Source of the DNA: Achromobacter sp.
Lineage (GTDB): Bacteria; Pseudomonadota; Gammaproteobacteria; Burkholderiales; Burkholderiaceae_B
Length of the DNA stretch: 5,268 nucleotides
Direction: 5' to 3'
Assembly: GCA_003454835.1 (NCBI GenBank)
Contig: DMTA01000328.1
Location: 509-5,776, forward strand
The position numbers and the translations under genes were made by a program. Under the pieces are notes generated by a model. The model saw only the letters and a program-made list of their open reading frames with translations, was not told the DNA's origin and ran no database searches. Numbering within the stretch: the stretch's first letter is position 1; every line of letters starts with the position of its first letter. Positions 1 to 5,268 of the stretch are shown here, one piece after another.

Positions 1-1334
1 GAGGCCGAATACACCGAGGCGCCCGCTTCGGAAACGACGACGCGGGTGACCTTCAGGTCGGGGAAACGCTCCATCATGTCGCCCACGAGCTTTTCGCTTT
101 CACGCGAAGCCGTGCCGTTGCCGATGGCGATCAGGTCCACGTTGTGGCGCGCCACCAGCGCAGCCAGCGTGTTGATCGTGCCTTCGCGGTCGCGGCGCGG
201 TTCGAACGGATACACGGTGGTGGTGTCGACGACCTTGCCGGTCTTGTCGATGACGGCCACCTTGCAGCCCGTGCGGATGCCGGGATCCAGACCCAGCACG
301 GCTTTCGGACCGGCCGGGGCGGCCAGCAGCAGGTCTTTCAGGTTGGCGGCGAACACGCGGATCGCCTCGGCTTCGCCGCTTTCGCGCAGGCGGCCGATCA
401 GTTCGCTTTCGAATGCCGTCAGGAGTTTGACGCGCCAGGTCCAGCGGCAGACTTCGCCAAGCCAGCGCGCGCGCGGCGGGGCGTCAAGGGCGAAGAGGCC
501 GTTGCCGAGCTTCAGGAAGTTGGCGATGCGGGCCACGCACGGATGCGGAGTCTGGGCTTCGAGGTCGGCTTCCAGGCCAAGGCGCAGCTCGAGCACGCCT
601 TGCTGGCGGCCGCGCAGCAGCGCCAGGATGCGGTGCGAGGGCAGGGTGCGCAGCGGCTCGTTGAAGTCGAACCAGTCGCGGAAGTTGGCGCCTTCAGTTT
701 CCTTGCCTTCGATCATCTTCGAGTACACCAGGCCGGTGGACCACAGGTGTTCGCGCATGTCGGCCAGCAGGTCGGCGTTTTCGGCGTAGCGCTCGGCCAG
801 GATGTCGCGTGCGCCATCGAGCGCCGCCTTGGCGTCGTTGATCGAGGCTTCGGGATTCAGGTATTGCGCGGCCAGGGCTGCCGGATCGCAGGCGGGATCG
901 GCCAGGATGGCGTCGGCCAGCGGTTCGAGGCCGGCTTCGCGGGCGATCTGGGCGCGCGTGCGGCGCTTGGGCTTGTACGGCGCGTACAGGTCTTCCAGGC
1001 GTTGCTTGGTGTCGGCCGTGGCGATTTCCTGCTGCAGCTCGGCCGTCAGCTTGCCTTGCTGCGAAATGGATTCCAGGATGGCGCCGCGGCGCTCTTCGAG
1101 CTCGCGCAGGTAGCCCAGACGGACTTCCAGGTTGCGCAGCACGGTGTCGTCCAGGCCGCCGGTCGCTTCTTTGCGGTAGCGGGCGATGAAGGGCACGGTG
1201 GCGCCGTCATCCAGCAGTTCCACCGCCGCAGCGATCTGGGAGGCGCGGGCGCCCAGCTCGGTGGCGAGCTGTGCGACGATGCGGGCGTTGTCGACGCCGG
1301 TGGCGACGTTCGTGATAGTGGAAGTTTCAGACAT
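1..1334 (-). CDS. tex: Tex, S1-type RNA-binding transcription accessory protein (N-terminal 444 residues, cut by window edge)
   Basis: Reading the minus strand from the ATG at 1334-1332 gives 444 uninterrupted codons running off the left edge. Tex is a cytoplasmic nucleic-acid-binding protein of about 770-790 residues linked to transcription; its exact biochemical role is not settled. Seen here: the helical Tex N-terminal region with FIARYRKEATGGLDD (residues 49-63), then LYAPYKPKRRTRAQIAREAGLEPLA-like sequence (about 116-140), and the start of the YqgF/RNase H-like domain with VLGLDPGIRTG (346-356), IGNGTASRES (404-413) and SEAGASVYSA (435-444). These are near-invariant Tex signatures, and no frameshift is visible. 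The helix-hairpin-helix and C-terminal S1 domains expected of the family would lie outside the window. No strong Shine-Dalgarno precedes the ATG (TATAGAG lies directly upstream), but no other start codon is close by in frame. It is divergent from the helicase gene, 174 bases away. Identification is very secure. Confidence 0.97.
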   Translation of the reverse strand, partial: MSETSTITNVATGVDNARIVAQLATELGARASQIAAAVELLDDGATVPFIARYRKEATGGLDDTVLRNLEVRLGYLRELEERRGAILESISQQGKLTAELQQEIATADTKQRLEDLYAPYKPKRRTRAQIAREAGLEPLADAILADPACDPAALAAQYLNPEASINDAKAALDGARDILAERYAENADLLADMREHLWSTGLVYSKMIEGKETEGANFRDWFDFNEPLRTLPSHRILALLRGRQQGVLELRLGLEADLEAQTPHPCVARIANFLKLGNGLFALDAPPRARWLGEVCRWTWRVKLLTAFESELIGRLRESGEAEAIRVFAANLKDLLLAAPAGPKAVLGLDPGIRTGCKVAVIDKTGKVVDTTTVYPFEPRRDREGTINTLAALVARHNVDLIAIGNGTASRESEKLVGDMMERFPDLKVTRVVVSEAGASVYSA

Positions 1335-1407
1335 CTCTATACGACGGCAAAAAGGGAAAACGAGGGGCGGATTGTGCCATAAGCCGTTGTTACGGAACGT
1401 GGCGAAA

Positions 1408-1423
1408 GGGACCGATCCGTCCC
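1408..1423. repeat. Imperfect inverted repeat between the divergent genes
   Basis: The sequence GGGACCGATCCGTCCC has 5-base arms GGGAC and GTCCC around CGATCC, and 14 of its 16 bases are symmetric. It lies 74 bases upstream of the tex ATG and 85 bases upstream of the helicase ATG. The position would suit an operator shared by both genes. It could equally be a chance inverted repeat in GC-rich DNA, and I do not recognise it as the site of a known regulator. Confidence 0.3.
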
Positions 1424-1476
1424 TCTGTCAGCGGCGTTGCGGCAGGCCGCAAGCAGGAAAACGGCCCGCCAGCGGG

Positions 1477-1482
1477 TATCAT
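1477..1482 (+). promoter_or_regulatory. Possible -10 box for the helicase gene
   Basis: TATCAT differs from the sigma-70 -10 consensus TATAAT at one base and lies 26 bases before the ATG at 1509, implying a 5' leader of about 20 bases. No recognisable TTGACA-like -35 sits at the expected 16-18 base spacing (around 1454-1459 reads CAGGAA), so the call is weak. Between it and the gene, AGG at 1498-1500 is a modest ribosome binding site, 8 bases from the start codon. Confidence 0.25.
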
Positions 1483-1508
1483 TTGGGGCCATTCATTAGG
1501 CTGCTGTA

Positions 1509-3599
1509 ATGCTGGACCTGGACATATCCGAATTCTTTGACGAGGACGGGCCGCTGGCCACGGCCTTGCCTGGCTACAAGCCGCGTCCCTCGCAGGTGGA
1601 GTTGTCGCAGGCCATCGGCCAGGCCATCCAGGACCGCGCCACGCTCGTGGCCGAAGCCGGCACCGGCATCGGCAAGACCTGGGCCTATCTTGTACCCGCC
1701 TTCATCCAGGGCGGCAAGGTGCTCATTTCCACCGGCACGCGCACCCTGCAGGACCAGCTTTTCGCGCGCGATCTGCCGCGCGTGCGCGCCGCGCTGGCCG
1801 CGCCCGTCACGGCTGCGCTGCTCAAGGGCCGCGGCAACTATGTGTGCCATTACCACCTTGAACGCCTGCAGGGCGACGAGCGCGCACTGAAGTCCCGCTC
1901 CGAAATCCAGCAACTGCGTCAGATCCAGGTGTTCGCAGGCATCTCCAAAACGGGCGATCGCAGCGACCTCGCGCAGGTGCCCGAAGACGCGGACATCTGG
2001 CAACGCGTCACGTCCACCCGCGAAAACTGTCTGGGCCAGGAATGCCCGCGCATCCGCGATTGCTTTGTCGTCAAGGCGCGCAGGCAGGCGCAGGAAGCCG
2101 ACGTCGTCGTCGTCAACCACGCGCTCTTCATGGCCGACCTGATGTTGCGCGAAGAGGGCGTCACCGACCTGCTGCCTGAAGCCGACACCGTCATCTTCGA
2201 CGAAGCGCATCAGTTGCCCGACACCGCGACGCGCTTTCTGGGCAACAGCGTATCCACGCACCAGTTGATGGACTTCGGCCGCGCGCTGGAAGTCGCGGGG
2301 CTGGCCTACGCGCGCGAAGCCGCCAAATGGAGCGACGTCAGCCGTCACATCGAAACCGCCGCGCGCGAACTGCGGCTGGTCTGTGCGCCGCTGGACAAGA
2401 TGCCGGGCCGCAAGGCCACCTTCGAGGCCATCCCCAACCCCGAGGAATTCGACGAAGCGCTGCTGTCGCTGCGCGAAGCCATCGACAGCGCCACCAAGGC
2501 GCTGGGCGCGGTCGCCGAAAAGCACCCGGATCTGCTCGCGGCCGCACGCATGGGCGCGGAAATTTCGGTCAAGCTCAAGCGCTGGGCGACGCCCGGCCGC
2601 AGCAGCGGCGCGCACGACGACGAGGGCTGGGGCCGCGACGATCAGGCCCCCGTGCAAAGTCCGCTGGGCGACGGTCCGTCCACGCCCGAGGCCTTGCTGG
2701 AAGGCGCCGCGCAGGCCGAACAATGGACGGGTCCGGCCGTGCGCTGGGTCGAGCACGGCCTGCATCACGTGCGGCTGCATTCGGCGCCGCTGTCCGTGGC
2801 GCAGGCGTTCTCCAAGTTCCGCAAGCCCGGCCAGGCCTGGATCATGACCTCGGCCACGCTGTCGATCAACGGCGAATTCACGCACTTCACCAGCCAGCTC
2901 GGCCTGGACACCGCCCGCACCGGCAAGTGGGAGTCGCCGTTCGACTACCCCGAGCAGGCGCTGCTGTTCGTGCCGCGCGGCATGCCCGAACCCCAATCCC
3001 CGCAATTCCTGGACCGCTTCGTCCAGACGCTGATGCCGCTGCTGGAGGCCAGCCCGGGCGGCACGCTGGTGCTCTGTACGACGCTGCGCGCCGTGGACAA
3101 GGTCGCCAACCTGCTGGCCGATGCCTTTGACGACGCGGGACATGACTGGCCGCTGCTCAAGCAGGGCGAGGGCACCCGCCGCGATCTGCTCGACCGCTTC
3201 TGCAAGCTCAAGCATCCGGTGCTGGTCGGCAGCGCCAGCTTCTGGGAAGGCATCGACCTGCCGGGCGACGTGCTGACGCTGGTGGCGATCGACAAGCTGC
3301 CGTTCGCGCCGCCCGACGATCCCGTCATCGAGGCCCGCCTGCGCGCCTGCCGGGCGCAGGGCGGCAATCCGTTTGCCGAATACCAGTTGCCCGAAGCCGC
3401 GATCTCGCTCAAGCAGGGCGCGGGCCGGCTGATCCGCACCGAATCCGATTGGGGCGTACTGATGGTGGGCGACGCGCGGCTGGTGGAAAAGCCGTACGGC
3501 AAGCGCCTGTGGCGCGGCCTGCCGCCGTTTGCGCGCACGCGCGAGCTGGAAGAGGTGCTGGCGTTCTACCGGCGCAAGCGCGGACCGGACGACGCGTGA
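1509..3599 (+). CDS. yoaA: YoaA/DinG-family ATP-dependent DNA helicase (XPD-like, iron-sulphur)
   Basis: This 696-residue superfamily 2 helicase is complete. Family members use ATP to unwind DNA 5'-to-3' and act in DNA repair or in rescue of damaged forks; E. coli YoaA works with the clamp-loader subunit HolC. Visible in order: Walker A AEAGTGIGKT (48-57, Lys56), motif Ia TGTRTLQDQL (75-84), four cysteines expected to hold a 4Fe-4S cluster (C113, C174, C179, C185), VVNHALF (201-207), Walker B DEAH (231-234), TSATL (447-451), GSASFWEGIDLPG (574-586), IDKLPFAPPDDP (594-605) and QGAGRLIRT (636-644). The block VTSTRENCLGQECP through DCFVVKAR resembles YoaA more than DinG, although databases may label such genes dinG. 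E. coli YoaA has about 636 residues; part of the extra length is a polar Gly/Asp-rich stretch at about 362-396. The start is well fixed: an in-frame TAG lies at 1497-1499 and ATG 1509 is the first start after it, with AGG 8 bases upstream. All catalytic motifs are intact. Confidence 0.95.
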   Translation: MLDLDISEFFDEDGPLATALPGYKPRPSQVELSQAIGQAIQDRATLVAEAGTGIGKTWAYLVPAFIQGGKVLISTGTRTLQDQLFARDLPRVRAALAAPVTAALLKGRGNYVCHYHLERLQGDERALKSRSEIQQLRQIQVFAGISKTGDRSDLAQVPEDADIWQRVTSTRENCLGQECPRIRDCFVVKARRQAQEADVVVVNHALFMADLMLREEGVTDLLPEADTVIFDEAHQLPDTATRFLGNSVSTHQLMDFGRALEVAGLAYAREAAKWSDVSRHIETAARELRLVCAPLDKMPGRKATFEAIPNPEEFDEALLSLREAIDSATKALGAVAEKHPDLLAAARMGAEISVKLKRWATPGRSSGAHDDEGWGRDDQAPVQSPLGDGPSTPEALLEGAAQAEQWTGPAVRWVEHGLHHVRLHSAPLSVAQAFSKFRKPGQAWIMTSATLSINGEFTHFTSQLGLDTARTGKWESPFDYPEQALLFVPRGMPEPQSPQFLDRFVQTLMPLLEASPGGTLVLCTTLRAVDKVANLLADAFDDAGHDWPLLKQGEGTRRDLLDRFCKLKHPVLVGSASFWEGIDLPGDVLTLVAIDKLPFAPPDDPVIEARLRACRAQGGNPFAEYQLPEAAISLKQGAGRLIRTESDWGVLMVGDARLVEKPYGKRLWRGLPPFARTRELEEVLAFYRRKRGPDDA

Positions 3600-3672
3600 A
3601 ACTCCGCATCAGGCCACGCGAAGACGGCGTATAAAAGCAGGCCTGTCGCCCCGACCCCTCGTCAACCAGACG
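3600..3672. other. Short non-coding gap after the helicase stop
   Basis: These 73 bases between the helicase stop codon and the terminator carry no supported gene. A TATAAA hexamer at 3630-3635 resembles a -10 box, but nothing like a -35 lies 16-18 bases upstream of it. Confidence 0.5.
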
Positions 3673-3710
3673 AAAAAAAGCCCTTCAGAATTCTGAAGGG
3701 CTTTTCTTTT
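3673..3710. terminator. Bidirectional intrinsic terminator between the convergent helicase and bamD genes
   Basis: A perfect 30-base palindrome spans 3676-3705, with arms AAAAGCCCTTCAGAA and TTCTGAAGGGCTTTT meeting between 3690 and 3691. In RNA it would form an AGCCCTTCAG/CTGAAGGGCT stem closed by an AAUU loop. On the plus strand it is followed by CTTTTCTTTT (3701-3710). On the minus strand the seven-A run at 3673-3679 becomes a T tract. It can therefore end transcripts of both convergent genes: it lies 74 bases past the helicase stop and 16 bases past the bamD stop. Its function is inferred from structure and position, and both fit the standard intrinsic terminator well. Confidence 0.93.
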
Positions 3711-3725
3711 CCCATGCAGGCGGAA

Positions 3726-4568
3726 TCAGTTGAAGGGATTCCACCAGCTTCGGTCGGCCTTCAGGCCCTGGGTCCGGAACGCGCTGTTCGGGAAGTTCTT
3801 GTCGTAAACGCGCTGCGCATCGTTCTTCAGTTCGGTCATGTTCAGTTTGTCGTACGACTGAACCATCAGGTAGAGCGCCTCTTCGGTGGCGGGGGCGCCT
3901 TCGAAGTCGGTGATGACGGTCTGCGCGCGGTTGGCGGCGGCCACGTAGGCGCCGCGCTCGTAGTAATAGCGGGCGACGTGGACTTCGTTCATGGCGATCG
4001 TGTTGACCAGCCACGCCACGCGCTTTTCGGCGTCGACGCTGTACTTGCTTTCCGGGTAGCGCTTGATCAGCTCGGTGAAGGCGTCATAGGACGCGCGCAG
4101 ACCCTTGGGGTCGCGCTCGGCCGGATCCTGGCCGGTGATGTTGCTCATGAAGGCGCTGGCCGGCGTGAAGTTGATCAGGCCCTTCAGGTAGAGCGCGTAA
4201 TCGGTGCCGGGGTGATTGGGGTACAGCTGCTGGAAACGGTCGATGGCAGCGAGAGCCTGCTCGTTTTCGCCGTCTTTCCAGTTGACGTAGGCCAGTTCAA
4301 GCAGCGCCTGCTGAGCGTAGACGCCGAACGGGTAGCGGCTTTCGATGGCGGTCAGGCGCTCGCGCGCTTCTTTCCAGCCGCCCGACGCCATTTCGGCCTT
4401 GGCGTCCGCGTAGAGTTGTTCTGCGCTCCAGTTGGTGGTCTTGTCGTACTTGCTGTCCGCCCCGCTGCATCCAGCGATGACGATGACGGCAAAAAGCGCG
4501 ATGACCACGCGCAAAACCGACCCGCTGCGGGATGCGGGGTTCGAGGGAGCTGCAGGGTGGTGAATCAC
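3726..4568 (-). CDS. bamD: BamD, outer-membrane assembly lipoprotein (BAM complex)
   Basis: A 280-residue lipoprotein precursor. BamD (formerly YfiO/ComL) sits on the periplasmic face of the outer membrane, where with BamA it folds and inserts beta-barrel proteins. The signal peptide has a hydrophobic core at about 21-33 and lipobox IAGC with the lipidated cysteine at C34. Ser35 at +2 fits sorting to the outer membrane. The mature part is about 247 residues, with TPR-like helical repeats: roughly 47-80 ending in the hallmark RYPFGVYAQQALLELAY (79-94 region), 84-118, 121-171 containing GQDPAERDPKGLRAS, 176-223 and 227-260. The C-terminus is SWWNPFN. The start is a GTG, preceded by AAGGA with 10 bases between, and an in-frame stop lies at 4605-4607. 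The 20-residue stretch before the hydrophobic core is long for a signal peptide. A TTG at 4514-4512 (residue 19) would give a more compact one, but it lacks as good a ribosome site. It is divergent from rluD and convergent with the helicase gene. Confidence 0.96.
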   Translation of the reverse strand: MIHHPAAPSNPASRSGSVLRVVIALFAVIVIAGCSGADSKYDKTTNWSAEQLYADAKAEMASGGWKEARERLTAIESRYPFGVYAQQALLELAYVNWKDGENEQALAAIDRFQQLYPNHPGTDYALYLKGLINFTPASAFMSNITGQDPAERDPKGLRASYDAFTELIKRYPESKYSVDAEKRVAWLVNTIAMNEVHVARYYYERGAYVAAANRAQTVITDFEGAPATEEALYLMVQSYDKLNMTELKNDAQRVYDKNFPNSAFRTQGLKADRSWWNPFN

Positions 4569-4594
4569 GAGAATCGTATCCTTGGTGTTAGCAT
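4565..4594 (-). other. Candidate nine-codon leader ORF overlapping the bamD start
   Basis: An ATG at 4594-4592 opens a reading frame encoding MLTPRIRFS. It ends at TGA 4567-4565, which overlaps the bamD GTG (4568-4566) as GTGA, the four-base geometry typical of translational coupling. There is no Shine-Dalgarno before the ATG. If the -10 box at 4609-4604 is used, the transcript would begin only a few bases upstream, so translation would have to start nearly leaderless. The overlap is directly visible; that the ORF is translated is unproven, and short chance ORFs are common. Confidence 0.22.
4579..4583 (-). promoter_or_regulatory. Ribosome binding site of bamD
   Basis: AAGGA on the minus strand lies 10 bases before the GTG at 4568-4566. 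It supports this GTG over the internal TTG at residue 19. It also lies inside codons 4-6 of the small leader ORF, so a ribosome translating that ORF would pass over it. Confidence 0.65.
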
Positions 4595-4603
4595 GGCAGG
4601 CTG

Positions 4604-4609
4604 ATTATA
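4604..4609 (-). promoter_or_regulatory. Likely -10 box for bamD
   Basis: The minus strand reads a perfect TATAAT here, within a rare AT-rich patch. Transcription would begin near 4597, giving a leader of about 29 bases that contains the AAGGA ribosome site of bamD. The -35 at 16-18 base spacing is poor (TGTATC at 18 bases, on the edge of the rluD coding start). Two bases are shared with the opposing -10-like box of rluD. Confidence 0.45.
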
Positions 4610-4613
4610 TGAT
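4608..4613 (+). promoter_or_regulatory. Possible -10 box for rluD
   Basis: TATGAT matches the -10 consensus at five of six bases and points toward rluD. Transcription would start near 4620, only about two bases before the ATG at 4622, giving a leaderless or nearly leaderless message. TTGGTG at 4582-4587 is the nearest -35-like hexamer, but its spacing (20 bases) is too long. An alternative, TATATG at 4606-4611, would give 18 bases. The exact box is uncertain. Confidence 0.3.
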
Positions 4614-4621
4614 TTGTCTCC

Positions 4622-5268
4622 ATGTCTGATACAGCCGCCCGCGCAGATCTTGTTTCCGACGACAGCGCCGACGAAAATCTCGACGAATCCGGCCGCGGGG
4701 AGCCGCAACTTGTAACCGTGCCGTCCGCCACGCGCGCCGACCGGCTCGACAAGGTTCTGGCCGGCCTCCTGCCCGACCATTCCCGCAATCGCCTGCAAGG
4801 CTGGATCGAATCCGGCAACGTCCTGGTCAACGGGGCGCCGGGCAAGATCCGCCAGACGGTCGGCCCCGGCGACGAGCTCACCATCTGGGTCCAGCCCGCA
4901 CCCGACGCGCGGGCCTTCACGCCCGAACCCGTTGAGTTCGGCGTGGTCGCCGAAAGCCCCGACTGGATCGTCGTCAACAAACCGGCGGGGCTGGTTACCC
5001 ACCCCGGCGCCGGCAACTGGAGCGGCACGTTGCTCAACGGCCTGCTGCATCGCTACCCGGAACTGGCGCAGGTTGCCCGCGCGGGCATCGTGCACCGGCT
5101 CGACAAGGACACCTCGGGCCTGATGGTCGTGGCCCGCAACGACATCGCCCAGACTCATCTCGTTCGCCAGCTTCAGGCGCGCAGCATGGGCCGCGAATAC
5201 GTGGCCCTGGCGCACGGCTGGATTGCCGCCGCAGGCAAGGTCGACCGCGCCATCGGGCGCGATCCGCG
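4622..5268 (+). CDS. rluD: RluD, 23S rRNA pseudouridine synthase (N-terminal 215 residues, cut by window edge)
   Basis: RluD converts three uridines of helix 69 of 23S rRNA (1911, 1915 and 1917 in E. coli) to pseudouridine during assembly of the large ribosomal subunit. The window holds 215 codons, about 60% of the protein, and the frame is still open at the right edge. Seen: an acidic N-terminal tail (about 1-30), an S4-type RNA-binding domain (about 36-95, including RLDKVLAGLLPDHSRNRLQGW), VVNKPAGLVTHPGAGN (117-132) and the catalytic motif HRLDKDTSGL (158-167), where D161 corresponds to the active-site Asp139 of E. coli RluD. RAGIVHRLDKD and MGREYVAL also match the family closely. The start is fixed: an in-frame TGA lies at 4610-4612, and ATG 4622 is the only ATG, GTG or TTG between it and the acidic tail. 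No Shine-Dalgarno precedes it (TTTGTCTCC). It is divergent from bamD with a 53-base gap, as in E. coli. In many relatives pgeF (yfiH) follows, but that would be outside the window. Confidence 0.96.
   Translation, partial: MSDTAARADLVSDDSADENLDESGRGEPQLVTVPSATRADRLDKVLAGLLPDHSRNRLQGWIESGNVLVNGAPGKIRQTVGPGDELTIWVQPAPDARAFTPEPVEFGVVAESPDWIVVNKPAGLVTHPGAGNWSGTLLNGLLHRYPELAQVARAGIVHRLDKDTSGLMVVARNDIAQTHLVRQLQARSMGREYVALAHGWIAAAGKVDRAIGRDP

Larger units (their letters stand above)
1335..1508. promoter_or_regulatory. Divergent intergenic region between tex and the helicase gene
   Basis: This 174-base gap separates two divergent start codons, so it must hold the promoters of both genes unless either is read from further upstream. 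It contains an imperfect inverted repeat (1408-1423), a -10-like box on the plus strand (1477-1482) and, next to it, a short CCCGC/GCGGG inverted repeat (1465-1469 and 1472-1476). On the minus strand CACAAT preceded by TGG (about 1371-1379) could be a weak extended -10 for tex, but it has no good -35. No credible small gene or RNA was seen here. That this region is regulatory follows from gene geometry; the individual elements are guesses. Confidence 0.6.

Noticed and set aside
144..1382. A 412-codon open frame on the plus strand, antisense to tex, and a 247-codon one at 46-789
   Set aside because: Both lie opposite clear Tex coding sequence, have biased low-complexity composition and show no family signature.
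1465..1476. CCCGC-CA-GCGGG inverted repeat just before the possible -10 box of the helicase gene
   Set aside because: The loop would be only two bases (four if the stem is shortened), and such short GC repeats are expected by chance in this genome.
1479..3215. A 578-codon open frame on the minus strand, antisense to the helicase gene
   Set aside because: It lies opposite an intact, motif-complete helicase. Its translation is rich in Arg, Gly, Ala and Gln with no recognisable domain, as expected when GC-rich codon bias removes stops from an antisense frame.
3630..3710. A possible small RNA starting after TATAAA (3630-3635) and ending at the terminator
   Set aside because: There is no -35-like sequence at proper spacing and no structure other than the terminator itself, so this does not reach the standard for an RNA gene.
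3714..4604. A 296-codon open frame on the plus strand, antisense to bamD
   Set aside because: It covers almost exactly bamD in reverse, begins inside the terminator flank and has no recognisable domain; it is a shadow frame.
4565..5215. A 216-codon open frame on the minus strand, antisense to rluD and running into the bamD leader
   Set aside because: RluD on the plus strand has its catalytic motif and S4-like domain intact. Only the last nine codons of this frame, beginning at the ATG at 4594, are considered separately as a leader ORF.
1..5268. Search for a mobile element, CRISPR array, tRNA/rRNA, toxin-antitoxin pair or defence system
   Set aside because: Nothing in the sequence supports any of these. 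All the coding capacity is accounted for by four conserved housekeeping genes of uniform composition.

Overview
The window looks like ordinary chromosomal core sequence from a GC-rich beta-proteobacterium. The protein sequences and gene order suggest Burkholderiales, probably the Alcaligenaceae (Bordetella/Achromobacter type). That placement is inferred from family resemblance and codon use, not from a database search. Four real protein genes fill about 93% of the sequence: tex, a yoaA/dinG-type helicase, bamD and rluD. The two outer genes are cut by the window edges.

Layout: tex (bases 1-1334, minus) gives the first 444 residues of the RNA-binding transcription accessory protein Tex; its C-terminal half lies off the left edge. 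A 174-base divergent intergenic region follows, with a small inverted repeat and a possible -10 box. The complete helicase gene (1509-3599, plus) encodes a superfamily 2, XPD-like iron-sulphur helicase closest in its motifs to E. coli YoaA. It converges on bamD. Between them lies a 30-base perfect palindrome flanked by A and T tracts (3673-3710), a textbook bidirectional terminator. bamD (3726-4568, minus) encodes the outer-membrane lipoprotein of the BAM complex. Only 53 bases separate it from the divergent rluD (4622 to the right edge, plus), the 23S rRNA pseudouridine synthase. The bamD/rluD divergent pair is also found in E. coli.

The genes are housekeeping functions in transcription/RNA binding, DNA repair, outer-membrane assembly and ribosome maturation. 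No two are in the same transcription unit, so they do not form one pathway. I see no mobile element, CRISPR array, tRNA/rRNA gene, toxin-antitoxin pair, defence island or compositional break, and no convincing undescribed system. The parts most worth a second look are regulatory. In the 53-base bamD/rluD region, two opposed -10-like boxes overlap, rluD appears to have almost no 5' leader, and a nine-codon leader ORF overlaps the bamD GTG start by four bases (GTGA). All long open frames antisense to these four genes look like shadows produced by GC-rich codon bias.
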